Assembly: GCA_026770025.1 (NCBI GenBank)
Contig: JAMXDE010000018.1
Span: 1,054,001-1,118,000, forward strand
Direction: 5' to 3'
Source of the DNA: Craspedostauros australis
Taxonomy: Eukaryota > Bacillariophyta > Bacillariophyceae > Mastogloiales > Achnanthaceae
Length of the DNA stretch: 64,000 bases
Part shown: positions 20,457 through 30,034 of the stretch, piece after piece
Layout of the letters: every line of letters begins with the position of its first letter
How positions within the stretch are numbered: position 1 is the first letter of the stretch
Translations under genes and position numbers: made by a program
The notes under the pieces: model-generated
Told to the model about the DNA's origin: nothing
Database searches by the model: none
Seen by the model: only the letters and a program-made list of their open reading frames with translations

Positions 20457-21866
20457 ATAATCAACGCCACATCAATTCGAAGCAAACAACGTGAAAGGCT
20501 CCAGAAACAGAGAGATGAAATGGCATGACTATGTTTGCATTGATGGAAGTATCAGCCAACACTGACACATTGAACCTCAAGCAACAAAGCAACGAAGCAA
20601 CGAAGCAATGGAGTAATCAAGAAAGCGGCGGCTGCGCAAAACATGACACGCCAACCAGAATCAACGAAGGCAACCATGGCAAGAGACGATGACGATGCCA
20701 ACGATGACGCTGATGCCGATGATGAATGACAAGCGGCGACGAACAGCGATCCCAAACGTGTCGCATCGCTCAGCGACATCAGAAAGGATGATATCACACA
20801 AACTTCTCCGGAGTAGAGAATATCTTGGGACATGGGCAATGGCAGCGCCAACAACAGAACCAACAGTAATGGCAAGACATGTCATGGCCCATGGTGCGGT
20901 CTGGATTCAAGTCATCAGCAGCCGCGCGCACCCACAGAAACGTACGATGCGGTGTCGGAAACGGAGATTCAGCACATGTTGGATGGTTGCATCCGTGAGA
21001 TCGGACGCAGCAACTTCTTCCGAGACCTGCAGAGCCATCAGTTCGGAGATGTTCCTCAGTTTCCACAACACGTACCACAACCAGCCACGCATGTTCATAC
21101 CGATGCTCAAAGCGGTGCGTCGCAGCCACAAACCGCAAACGGTGAGACAGAGGCATGCTCTCATCGGATCCACAGATCAAAGAAATCGTGTGCAATGACG
21201 GCGGCAACTTCTCCCATGGCTCATCATCTTTGTCCGCCATTTCGAAAACCATGCAGCAACCGGCATACGCTTGTGCCCTGCGCGACATAATGCACAAACT
21301 GTAGCATCACCACCACCACCAACAACAAGCTGACAGTCGCAGTACGCTCCACTTCATCAAGTTGGATTCGATTCCAACAAGCCATGCATGACGCCCGCGA
21401 GGTCCACCATCGTTTCCCACACAACTCTTTCCACACCAACGAAACGAACGAACGAACGCGGAAACTGTATGATCGGCAATGACGACCACGACGATGACAG
21501 CAGTGGCTGAACCATCTTCTTCATGTCGCCTTGGCCAATGATGATGCACAGCAACGTGCCGGACGCCAACCAGGATCATCTGCAATTCATGAACAGAAGA
21601 TCCTGAGTAGCTTGCGTTTCAGCCGGACCGTTCTGCAAACGATACGGGAGTGCATGGAGCAGCATGCTGTGCGGATCACCAAAAGCAACGGTGAAAGCAT
21701 GCCGGACGCACCATTGAATGAATGGATCACGAATTGGTCCAGCTCCTTTCACACAGTCACTATCCTAACGACTATTCTGACGACTATTGTTATCCATCGA
21801 CTCAATCCGTCGTGCGTTCACTTCTTGAAGACTGCTGCTATGGCATGATATGATATGATATGACAC
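20457..21866 (+). pseudogene. Repeated unit R3, 3' fragment
   Basis: Continues R3 after the insertion. Blocks include SIRSKQRERLQKQRDEMA before a TGA, the Asp-rich RDDDDANDDADADDE block before a TGA, REIGRSNFFRDLQSHQFGD, and the downstream SSLRFSRTVLQTIRECMEQH block shared with R2. Stops separate them. It ends close to the 3' end of BTB copy 6. No known family recognised. Confidence 0.4.
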
Positions 21867-21867
21867 T

Positions 21868-22704
21868 TCACTCCTCTTGTTCAGCAGCGCCGTCCGTCTC
21901 AACCAAATTGGATGATTTGGGTCTCATAGAGCAGACGAAGTCCACCAATGTCACCCGATCCATGTATGAATCCATTTGTGCAGTACCCTCATCCTGGTCC
22001 GTATCCTTGTGCAGCTCCATCATGAACATGCCACCATACTCATCATCAATACCATCACTCTCCGTTCCCCCACTGCGAAGGACATGAATACCTCCCATCA
22101 GTTGATGGTGTGGACTCAGCTCGCTGAAATCTGGATGAGTGAACATATCTTTCTCACTTGCAACTGCCGTTTGCATTGCTACATTCTTCAACACCAAGCA
22201 GTTGTGTTGATGGGCGAATATCAACGCATCTATCATGGTGTCCTCTGTGAGATGCTTGCAGGCCAACTCCACTTCAAGAACAAGCTTGAGTCGCCAGAAG
22301 CCAACTTCGTTGGCCACAAGGATCAACTGTTGCAGATCATCTTGTCCAGCGAGAGTGGAAGTTGACTGGTGAGAGGCACCTGCGTCGTGGTGAGCGTCGG
22401 CGTAAGCTCCGACGTGAGCAGCAGCGTTGTCACGAACGCTGTCATCAAAGGATATCTCACCTGTGTAGATGCATTGGAGGATGTATCGGATGTGTTTTGG
22501 TTGAAGGTTGGGAAGAGGGATGGTTACTTCCATGGGGGCCGTGCCGTCTTGGGTGCCATCATTCACATTCTGATGTTGGATTCCTTTGTCAATCAGTGTC
22601 TGAATGGATGGGACGGTGATCATGAGGACTTCGGCGTTTGTCTTGATTGGTTGTTGTTGGTCGCCCTGTTCACACAAGAAGATGGTGTCTGTCCTGTTCT
22701 CGGT
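21868..22704 (-). CDS. BTB-like region of copy 6 (open)
   Basis: 278 codons in frame with ANK copy 6 after its TAA (22705-22707). Near-identical to copy 5 in the first two thirds (TENRTDTIFLCEQGDQQQPI, IPLPNLQPKHIRYILQCIYT, NEVGFWRLKLVLEVELACKH). The later part resembles copy 2 (HVLRSGGTESDGIDDEYGG), so this copy looks like a recombinant of two lineages. It ends GAAEQEE like copy 5. Confidence 0.6.
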   Translation of the reverse strand, partial: TENRTDTIFLCEQGDQQQPIKTNAEVLMITVPSIQTLIDKGIQHQNVNDGTQDGTAPMEVTIPLPNLQPKHIRYILQCIYTGEISFDDSVRDNAAAHVGAYADAHHDAGASHQSTSTLAGQDDLQQLILVANEVGFWRLKLVLEVELACKHLTEDTMIDALIFAHQHNCLVLKNVAMQTAVASEKDMFTHPDFSELSPHHQLMGGIHVLRSGGTESDGIDDEYGGMFMMELHKDTDQDEGTAQMDSYMDRVTLVDFVCSMRPKSSNLVETDGAAEQEE

Positions 22705-23550
22705 TTAGAAGGATTTGAGTCGGTCTTCTCCAATGCTGATGTTGGTCCTCTTGTGGCTGCTGTGTTTGTGTTCATTCTCTTGCTTGTTTTGTTGTAAGCG
22801 TTGCTGTAGTTGCTGCAGTTGTGGGTGAGCTGAAGGCGAAAGTCCTCTGATGAGGGACTCCAAACACTCCAGTTGGCCGTTGTCGCATGCATAATGAAGG
22901 GGAGTGTAACCAAAGTTGCATTGGCAGTTGATGTTCGCCTCACATGATTCGATGAGGTACTCCAAACACTCCAGTTGGCCGTTGCTGCATGCCCAATGAA
23001 GGGGAGTGTAACCAAAGTTGTCTTCGCAGTTGATGTTCGCCTCACATGATTCGATGAGGTACTTCACACACTCCGGGTGGCCATTCTGGCATGCCCGATG
23101 AAGGGGAGTCCAATCATACTTTGTTTTGCAGTTGATGTTCGCCTCACATGATTCGATGAGGTACTTCACACACTCCAGGTGGCCGTTGTAGCATGCCTCA
23201 TGAAGGGGAGTGCAACCAAAGTTGCATTGGCAGTTGATGTTCGCCTCACATGATTCAATGAGGTACTTCACACACTTCAGGTGACCGTTGCGACATGCGT
23301 AATGAAGGGGAGTCCAACCATCGTTGGTTTGGCAGTTGAAGTCAGCCCTGCATGATTCGATGAGGTACTTCACACACTCCAGGTGGCCGTTGCAACATGC
23401 CCGATGGAGGGGAGTCCAACCGCTATCGTCTTTGCAGTTGACATCAACTCCTTCATTCTGCGTCTTGTTCTGCTTCTTCCATTCCTTCAACACCGACAAG
23501 TCACCTGCCCAGGCGGCATCAAGGAGTTGTACGATCGTGACATTCGGCAT
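22705..23550 (-). CDS. Ankyrin-repeat protein, copy 6
   Basis: 281 aa with six regular ankyrin modules, the longest clean array. The residue after the module glycine varies (W, W, C, D-W, Y, Y), as does the one after TPLH (R, Y, E, R, W, Y), while the ECVKYLIESCEANINC backbone is nearly constant. Start at 23550 (MPNVTIVQLLDAAWAGDLSV). The TAA after GEDRLKSF separates it from an intact BTB part. It lies head-to-head with the small membrane ORFs at 24138. Confidence 0.75.
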   Translation of the reverse strand: MPNVTIVQLLDAAWAGDLSVLKEWKKQNKTQNEGVDVNCKDDSGWTPLHRACCNGHLECVKYLIESCRADFNCQTNDGWTPLHYACRNGHLKCVKYLIESCEANINCQCNFGCTPLHEACYNGHLECVKYLIESCEANINCKTKYDWTPLHRACQNGHPECVKYLIESCEANINCEDNFGYTPLHWACSNGQLECLEYLIESCEANINCQCNFGYTPLHYACDNGQLECLESLIRGLSPSAHPQLQQLQQRLQQNKQENEHKHSSHKRTNISIGEDRLKSF

Positions 23551-24137
23551 TTTGATAGGATGGTCGGTGGTTGCTAGACGATTGACGTTGGATTGGCTGT
23601 CGATGGCAGAGATATCGATCGTGGTGTCTCCAATAGCTTGTCTGAGTATGAGCACCATGCACTGTGTCATGAATATGAGAGGCAATTCGATGACTGTTGT
23701 TGATGTGCTCGAGTATGTGAATGAATGGGGTGTGTTGTTGTGTTGTTCGCATGGTCTCCTCTTTCTCTCTTCCGTTCTTTGTGCATCAGTATCTTTGTGT
23801 TTTTGCGCTCGCCAGAAATCCCGAGTGGTATTTTGGATACTGGCTTCGGAACGTGGCAGCGGATCGTGTATGTAGTCCATTGAGTCATTCGCCAGAATCC
23901 AGCTTGTTGGATTGGTGGAGTAAACATGACTGAAGCGTTGTGCAACGAAAAACACAACTAAACTCGAAATCGTGTGTCTGCGCCGCGCATTTTGTCACAA
24001 ACTCAGTGCACGCATCGACACGATGGACAACACGCTTGTGCTTATACCACGAGTACCTTGTCATACTAGGAGTATGATGATCCACGATGTCTCCATCGTC
24101 ACGTTCACACTCTCATCCACGTTGCAACTATTTCACA

Positions 24138-24323
24138 ATGTCACAGTACAACCGCACTCACGATCGTCGCAAAGGCCACAAAAACAACAACAACGGAACC
24201 CTCTCAATCACCAACAATAGCTGTGAAATCATCATTGCAGCAACCATCGCAATCATTGCAATCATAATCGGAGTCACCGCCAACCTGATCACCATCAAAA
24301 GCACTCAATCAAGGACGACATGA
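24138..24323 (+). CDS. Small single-span membrane protein (hypothetical)
   Basis: 61 aa from ATG 24138: a basic, Asn-rich head (MSQYNRTHDRRKGHKNNNNG), then one hydrophobic segment (IIIAATIAIIAIIIGVTANL). Its TGA overlaps the ATG of the next ORF as ATGA. Since eukaryotic genes are rarely bicistronic, this may be the first part of one membrane protein interrupted by a frameshift or a missed intron. No family recognised. Confidence 0.4.
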   Translation: MSQYNRTHDRRKGHKNNNNGTLSITNNSCEIIIAATIAIIAIIIGVTANLITIKSTQSRTT

Positions 24324-24751
24324 CAGGCTTCTTCATCGTATCACCCATCGTCTCTGCGAGAGCAACTGGCGAGTTGACAGCAGCAACACATCTGGCCCAG
24401 TTCGTACCACAAGAATCCATCGATGCAGGTTCAGCCATGTCATCATATGTTCAACGGAACATTCTTTCGATCATGATGGCCTCGTCACGCATGGGCCATA
24501 ACATCATTGCCACTATATCAATAATGGGTCTGGTCGTTGCTACGCTGACTTGCCTCTTGCCTGCTGGTGTCCCACGGAACACTCTGTGGGTTGTTTCGGG
24601 CACGTCCACGTCCATTCTTCAAATCACGCTTTGGTCAATTGTGTTGAGCTTGTTGTTCGCCTTCTGGCCATTATGGATATTTCTCGCGCTGATAGCAGAC
24701 TTCTGTCAGACCTTCAAGGAAGCCAGAGGCGACGACGGGTCACATCCATAA
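24320..24751 (+). CDS. Multi-span membrane protein (hypothetical)
   Basis: 143 aa. Hydrophobic stretches at about residues 60-80 (IIATISIMGLVVATLTCLL) and 100-127 (ITLWSIVLSLLFAFWPLWIF) suggest two membrane helices. The amphipathic block SSYVQRNILSIMMASSRMGH precedes them. Start overlaps the previous stop by 4 nt. Together with the upstream ORF it would give a three-helix protein in one topology. No known family recognised. Confidence 0.5.
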   Translation: MTGFFIVSPIVSARATGELTAATHLAQFVPQESIDAGSAMSSYVQRNILSIMMASSRMGHNIIATISIMGLVVATLTCLLPAGVPRNTLWVVSGTSTSILQITLWSIVLSLLFAFWPLWIFLALIADFCQTFKEARGDDGSHP

Positions 24752-24754
24752 TGT

Positions 24755-25808
24755 GAGGGTACGTCAAACTCGAATGCATTACTCTACTATGCTGTAGTTC
24801 ATGTCCCCAGCTCGTGCGAATGACGATCGAGCTACGGGTACGCGATGCGGAAGTCTCTTTTTGTGTTCGCACGGGGAAGAACATCGACAACTCTCCACCA
24901 CATTCGCACAGGTGGAGTGGGCAAACTCTCTCATTTTCACACACAAACCGACACTCAACTGTTATCTCCGTTTGCTCTTGTATGAATACTTCATGTGCGA
25001 ATGCGCTGCCAATTCTCGGCCCTGTCCCAAGGTTGCGAAAGATGACGAAACCACAACCAAGATGAAAAGCGAGGAAAGACCATCGGACAGAGCAGATCGC
25101 TTGCGTGACGAAGGTACGGAGTCGTCTGTGACAAAATGTTCCATTATTTGTCACGTCTGCTCACCTTCGCGTACCGCCATCCTCAACGGTACGGCCCCAT
25201 CAGATCTCGCACTTCTCTCGCAGTGTGTGGCAACCGAGTATCGAACGCCACGGGTGAATTGATCGTGCTCGGTACCAGGGTGACGCAAGGAGATACGTTC
25301 GAGCTTGGCATGCGACGTCGATTGCATGAATTCTCATCTTCGCCACATGCTGTGCGACCACTGCAGTCGCTTCGAAAGAAGGAGGACATGCAGCTGTCGG
25401 TACCGTGTGTAGTTGTAGTTGTAACTAGCCTGCAAGTCTATGGATGATGTTATTGTTGTTATTGTGCGATCGACAGTCCACGATCATTGGTTTAATGAAT
25501 GCATGATGATGTACTAGTTTGGATAAGCCAATATATTGTGTCATTCGTACTCCGTGGATGGACGGACTCCTCGAAGAGTAGGGTCATGTGGCAAGCGAAA
25601 AGCATTGCCAATTCACGAGCACGCTTCTGTCCAGCCGTCCATCCCTTAATGGGGTTTGGTTCCTGTCCATCGTCATCAACGCCAACGCGGACGCCTTCGA
25701 ACCATGTTGTTGAAGGGTGCGATGAGTGTGTGCGTTGGAGCGATCGATCGGGTAAGGGTGGCCCCATTTGAATGAAGCGCAAGGCACCGTCATCAGGACG
25801 CACGTGCT
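24755..25808. other. Intergenic, no gene recognised
   Basis: Several short overlapping ORFs on both strands. The most protein-like are a plus-strand ORF at 25136-25447 (NATGELIVLGTRVTQGDTFE) and a minus-strand ORF at 25492-25803 (GWTAGQKRARELAMLFACH), but neither shows a known domain or convincing start. They could be remnants or terminal exons. Confidence 0.3.
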
Positions 25809-26417
25809 CTAGTATCCAACCGAAATCTCAATGTCCATGAATCGATTGTTGTAGTGAGTGCCGTGGCTGCTCATGATCAAGTCGTATTCTGTTGGTGTGT
25901 GTGGGTTGGGGTTGATGGTGTAATAGTCTTCCCCGGCGACGATGCCGCAGTCGTCCATCGCCATGAGGTTGGAGCTGTGGATGATGTCATCGAGTTCGCT
26001 GACTGTGGTCATGTCTCGCTCCTCGATGGGCGTCATGAAGTCTGGAGAGGATGAAGTTGAGGATGGCGACGAGGAGGACGAGGAAGAAGATAGCGATGAT
26101 ATCATGTCGCCGCCTCCGTCTGCGATGGATGACATGGACGATGAAGTTTCGTCGCTGCCGTACATGACCAGATCCGTGCACGTTCCGGACGCAGGCGATC
26201 CATAGAGGGCGTATTCATCGTAGTCCTGCTCGTAGTCGTTGTATCCAGAAGATGCAGCGGCTCTGTCGCTCATCAGCGGTGGATCTCGCAGGCTGGAGTA
26301 CGGACGAACGGAAACGAGGGGCGCAGCAAGGCGTCGCTTCTGCGCTTGCACGGCCTGGCGCACAACCTGCGAGGACATGCGTGCGATCATTGTTCTGGAT
26401 GCCGTGTTGACGATCAT
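25809..26417 (-). CDS. Ser-rich acidic protein, possibly organellar
   Basis: 202 aa from ATG 26417. The first ~45 residues are basic and lack acids (MIVNTASRTMIARMSSQVVR, then QAVQAQKRRLAAPLVSVRPY), as in a mitochondrial presequence. A Tyr/Asp block (YNDYEQDYDEYALYG) and a Ser run (SSLSSSSSSSSPSSTSSS) follow, then a more regular C-terminus ending DIEISVGY. The ORF extends in frame to 26675, where a hydrophobic leader (FSAFLLISSCSFVAS) could instead be a signal peptide, so the start is uncertain. Function unknown. Confidence 0.5.
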   Translation of the reverse strand: MIVNTASRTMIARMSSQVVRQAVQAQKRRLAAPLVSVRPYSSLRDPPLMSDRAAASSGYNDYEQDYDEYALYGSPASGTCTDLVMYGSDETSSSMSSIADGGGDMISSLSSSSSSSSPSSTSSSPDFMTPIEERDMTTVSELDDIIHSSNLMAMDDCGIVAGEDYYTINPNPHTPTEYDLIMSSHGTHYNNRFMDIEISVGY

Positions 26418-26679
26418 TGTGATGTTTGAGTAGGTGCGTATGTATGTATGGCTGTTGATGTCGATGTTGCTGGTGGTGTTGCGAATGAATGCGTTTGGAT
26501 TGGTCGCAGGCGCTGATGCTGGTGCTCGTTCCTTGGTTTTATGAGGCAGTGCGGGAGATGCAATGCTTCGATGGTTGGTGTACGTACTTGCGAGCGCGGA
26601 TTTATGCGTGGATGCAACGAAGGAACAGGACGAGATGAGAAGAAACGCACTGAAACTGGATCCGATTGATGTCAACCAG

Positions 26680-28358
26680 ACGCTTCGTCGCGATGTGTGC
26701 GAAGGGGTATCAGGGGGGCTGTTTGTGGACTCGTGGATCTGAGGATTTGCTGATTTGTTGGCCCTTGTTGGCGGCGTTGTGTCAAGCTGCTGGATTGCTT
26801 CGTACAGATCTCTGTGCCTGTGTCACCTTCTTTGTGCGGATCGCAATTATTGATCCCGAAGCTGCTGAGTGCGGTCGTGTGGTGGGTGGTGTTTGTTGGT
26901 GGTGGGGCTTTGCATTCTTTTCGCTGCCCCTTCTCTCTTGATTTGATTGTGTGATTGGTTTCGTGTCAACCACCATTACGTGTTCCTCGTACCATCGATC
27001 GCACACACTGGCATCGCTCACTTTGGGACACGCAAAATCGTGGGACGCAACAAATGCGATGTTCCGACTCCGACAAATGGACACGCACAAGTGATCGCAC
27101 AAGTGATCACGTACGCGCACCCACGATGTTTACGTCATCAATCAACGCATCGACGCGCCAAAAAGTGCGTGACATCACACAGAAGAAGAGAACGCAGCCT
27201 TCTTTTTCCATCATCTCTTCCTCAAGCACGGAATAGTATTCTCGTTGCAGTTGTCGTGGTTGTTTTCGTGACACACGTCAAGCAATCCGGTGGTGCAAAT
27301 GTACTTGCGTGCGAACACAGCTGGGCGATGAGACAAGATGCGTTGAGAAAAGGGAAGAGTGTGTGTGACACGAGAAGGGTGTCGCAAAAGTATGAGAGAA
27401 ACCGTGGCGCAATGCCTGGGTGAAAACTCTCGTTACGCGTCCGCAGTGACCGCACAAAAGATTTGGGTCTTTTGTGGCCACCGCTCTATCTTACATCTGG
27501 CATTTTGACCGATCCGATTCACACGCAAGCTGTGCGCGGTGCGTTTCCGTTGGAGGCTTCTGTCAAGAGGTGGCGTGGCACACAGGATCACAGCGTACTT
27601 GACGTTTTTGTTCCAGATGCGACACACGTGGCGCTGATGGCAAACTTCGACAAATCGGGACAGCAGATGTCGTCATTCAACTTGGTCAGCCAATCAAAAC
27701 AATTCTCCAGACTTCACCATTCCCACGCAGTTGGCACGCAATGGAAGACACGCAGTTGGCGTGGTGTCGTCACGGCATCTGATTTGTTGTCCGTTTGTCA
27801 ATCGTTGATGGCTCATGTCAACACAGTCGACTTGATGTCTCACCGCACATCACATCATGTGGGCGGGAGGAGTCCTTTTGTCGATAACTTGACACCAACA
27901 GGATGAATGGCTGTTGCCTTGGCGTGTGGATTGATGGCGGTTCGCCCAATCATCCATCAGCGTTCCCGAACCTCCACTCGCTTTCACTCGTGAGTCTTTG
28001 GGTGATACGACGATGGGGTGGACTGGCCATGTCCGGGTGCCACCAACCGCAGGCGCACCCAAACGCAGAGTACAACTTCCACAACTCTCCACCCTCCTCT
28101 GTTCTGGCAAGCGTTCTGGAGACCTCAACGGAGGCATCGTGGATTGGATGCCATCGGTCTCGTCGAACGGATTTGGCATGACGCGGGATCTCTGCAATTG
28201 CTAAAAGTTCTCCGTCTGCACCTTCCTCGATCACCATGATTGAGCACAGCGAAGCTGGTGCTATTTCGCACCAATCTATAATAGAATAATGGACCAACCA
28301 TCGTACTTGTATTGTTTCATATCACATGATCACATGAGCACGCCAGCACATGAGCACA
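26680..28358. other. Intergenic, no gene recognised
   Basis: Only low-complexity or overlapping ORFs. A plus-strand ORF at 27463-27906 (147 aa) has no recognisable domain. It could be an exon but has no supporting feature. Confidence 0.3.
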
Positions 28359-29424
28359 TCACAGCTCGTCTCCGGCGGCAGTGGCCTCCTCCCGCTTCGC
28401 CAGCTTCATCTTTGCCGAATGCACCATCTGCAACGCCCCCATCGCGCCTTCCCGTATCTGGATGATTGACTCGTCGCGTTCCTTCTCCACCACCTCGTAC
28501 TCGTTTTGCAACGCTTCCGTCTTTGCTCGGAATTCTGCTTCCGCCGCATCGATCTTGCCTTGTTCCGTCTCGACCAGATCCTTCAATTCATTCATCGACA
28601 TCGCCAGGTACTGCTCCAGCAATGCTTTCGTTGACGCATCGCAAAGTGACAAGTTCTGCGGTGTGCACATGGGGACCAAGGCCTCCTTGGCAAAGTCTTG
28701 CAAATCCTCGAACGTGCGTCCACCCGAATACTCCATCAGCCTCGTTTGCGGGTTGCCGTACTTCAGCGTCGGAAATCCATTGACGCCGTACTTGCGACAG
28801 AGCTGTTGTCGCGACGATTTCACGCTGCAATCCACGTATCCAATTAGGCCAACATCGTCGCTTTCCCACGCTTCGCTAAGCTTTCCCCACTCGGGCTCCT
28901 GCGCATTTACGTGAGTGCGTATGTTGCGGATGCGTGGAAACACACAGTAGATCACGGCAGAGTTGAGTAGAGTTGAGTAAGATTGAATAGAACGATGGTG
29001 TCATCAACATGCAAGTCTCTTTCGTCTGCACATCCATTGGGATATTGGTCCTGGTCGGATTAGCCCCGGATTCAACAACTGAGAGAACAGCAGGCCGGAC
29101 GGAACATGACTCCACTCACCAACCGCTTGCATGGCTTACTCCACGACGTGCAGAAACTGAAATGTGAGAGAAAGTGGAACATGGGAGAAGGAACGAGCGG
29201 TATGGGATGTGATGTGAGAGGCGTCATACAAAATAACGGAATCCATGGCATGGCTCAACCACCACCACAAAGATACAAAAAGTACGCATGCAATGGACTT
29301 ACTTGATGAACACCGTCTTTTCGGATGTCAACTCATCAAAGTTGTCCGCCGTCAATTCCACCACAGCCGCTTGACAGGTGCAAAAGAGCAGCGCACAAAG
29401 TAATAGTAGATCAATGTGCAGCAT
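28359..29424 (-). CDS. ER thioredoxin-fold protein with SKPC site and GDEL tail (3 exons)
   Basis: Exons 29424-29303, 29156-29120 and 28898-28359 join in frame to 232 aa, with donors GTAAGT and GTGAGT and acceptors ATTTCAG and GCGCAG. Residues 1-19 are a signal peptide (MLHIDLLLLCALLFCTCQA). A PDI-type thioredoxin fold follows (VVELTADNFDELTSEKTVFI, cis-Pro in GVNGFPTLKYG). The active site, encoded by the 37-nt exon 2, reads CTSWSKPCKRL: Ser47 replaces the usual N-terminal Cys of CxxC and Cys50 is kept. A long charged coiled coil (about residues 150-225) leads to the C-terminal GDEL, an ER-retention-like signal. Predicted place: ER lumen. With one active-site Cys it more likely acts as isomerase or chaperone than oxidase, which is inference. 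Confidence 0.8.
29120..29156 (-). other. 37-nt microexon encoding the thioredoxin active site
   Basis: Between acceptor TTTCAG and donor GTGAGT. Encodes the end of N41 through L53, including WSKPCK. Its length is not a multiple of three, so skipping it would shift the frame. Confidence 0.75.
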
Positions 29425-30034
29425 CGTGAGAGAGTTTGTGAAGATACGTGCTATGGAGCAGAAAGGAGATGATGGGTGAAGACTTCCTCCTGAGGAGCGT
29501 CGTGTTGTCATCATTCTCGTCGACAAGATCAACTCCAAGATCGTATCTTTGCAGCAGCGCAGAACGGTTGATCACATGATTGATTCGTTCGACTAAATAG
29601 TTCCAACAAACGTGATAGAACGCTACTTGGATGCAACACGCAAGGTGCCTTCTTGTACTACGGTGGTAACTACATGCTGCACATCCGGATGAAGAACTGG
29701 GGAAAGTAGTATGCGATGATAGATGGTGTAATGGTTGAGCATAAGAGATGTCGGCTGCCTCCTCTCTTCTCTACTCGTACGACCCAGTCATCACAAATCC
29801 AAGTTGGTGGTTTGACGGGATTCAGTCGATGGATGGAGATCGACCAGTCACGAGTACGTATCTTGTCCAACTCCGATTGGCGTTGTCCAACCAACCAACA
29901 CACCCTCATTCCTCTTGCATCCCCACACTTACGAGGACGACAACGGCAGAAGTGCCGAAGCAACAACAATCGTACTCGTATTGGCGCCAGTACTCGAGCA
30001 GGCATCTCTACCACTCGTACAAGCGCCAATCACC

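Noticed and set aside
1..24751. TAA decoded as glutamine throughout the genome
   Set aside because: Suggested by CAA/TAA swaps, but TAA ends the APH-like kinase (31319-31321) and the ORF at 24751 at sensible places, so a reassigned code is unlikely.
29915..30034. N-terminal extension of the APH-like kinase
   Set aside because: Low protein character; the ATG at 30035 starts a better-composed protein.
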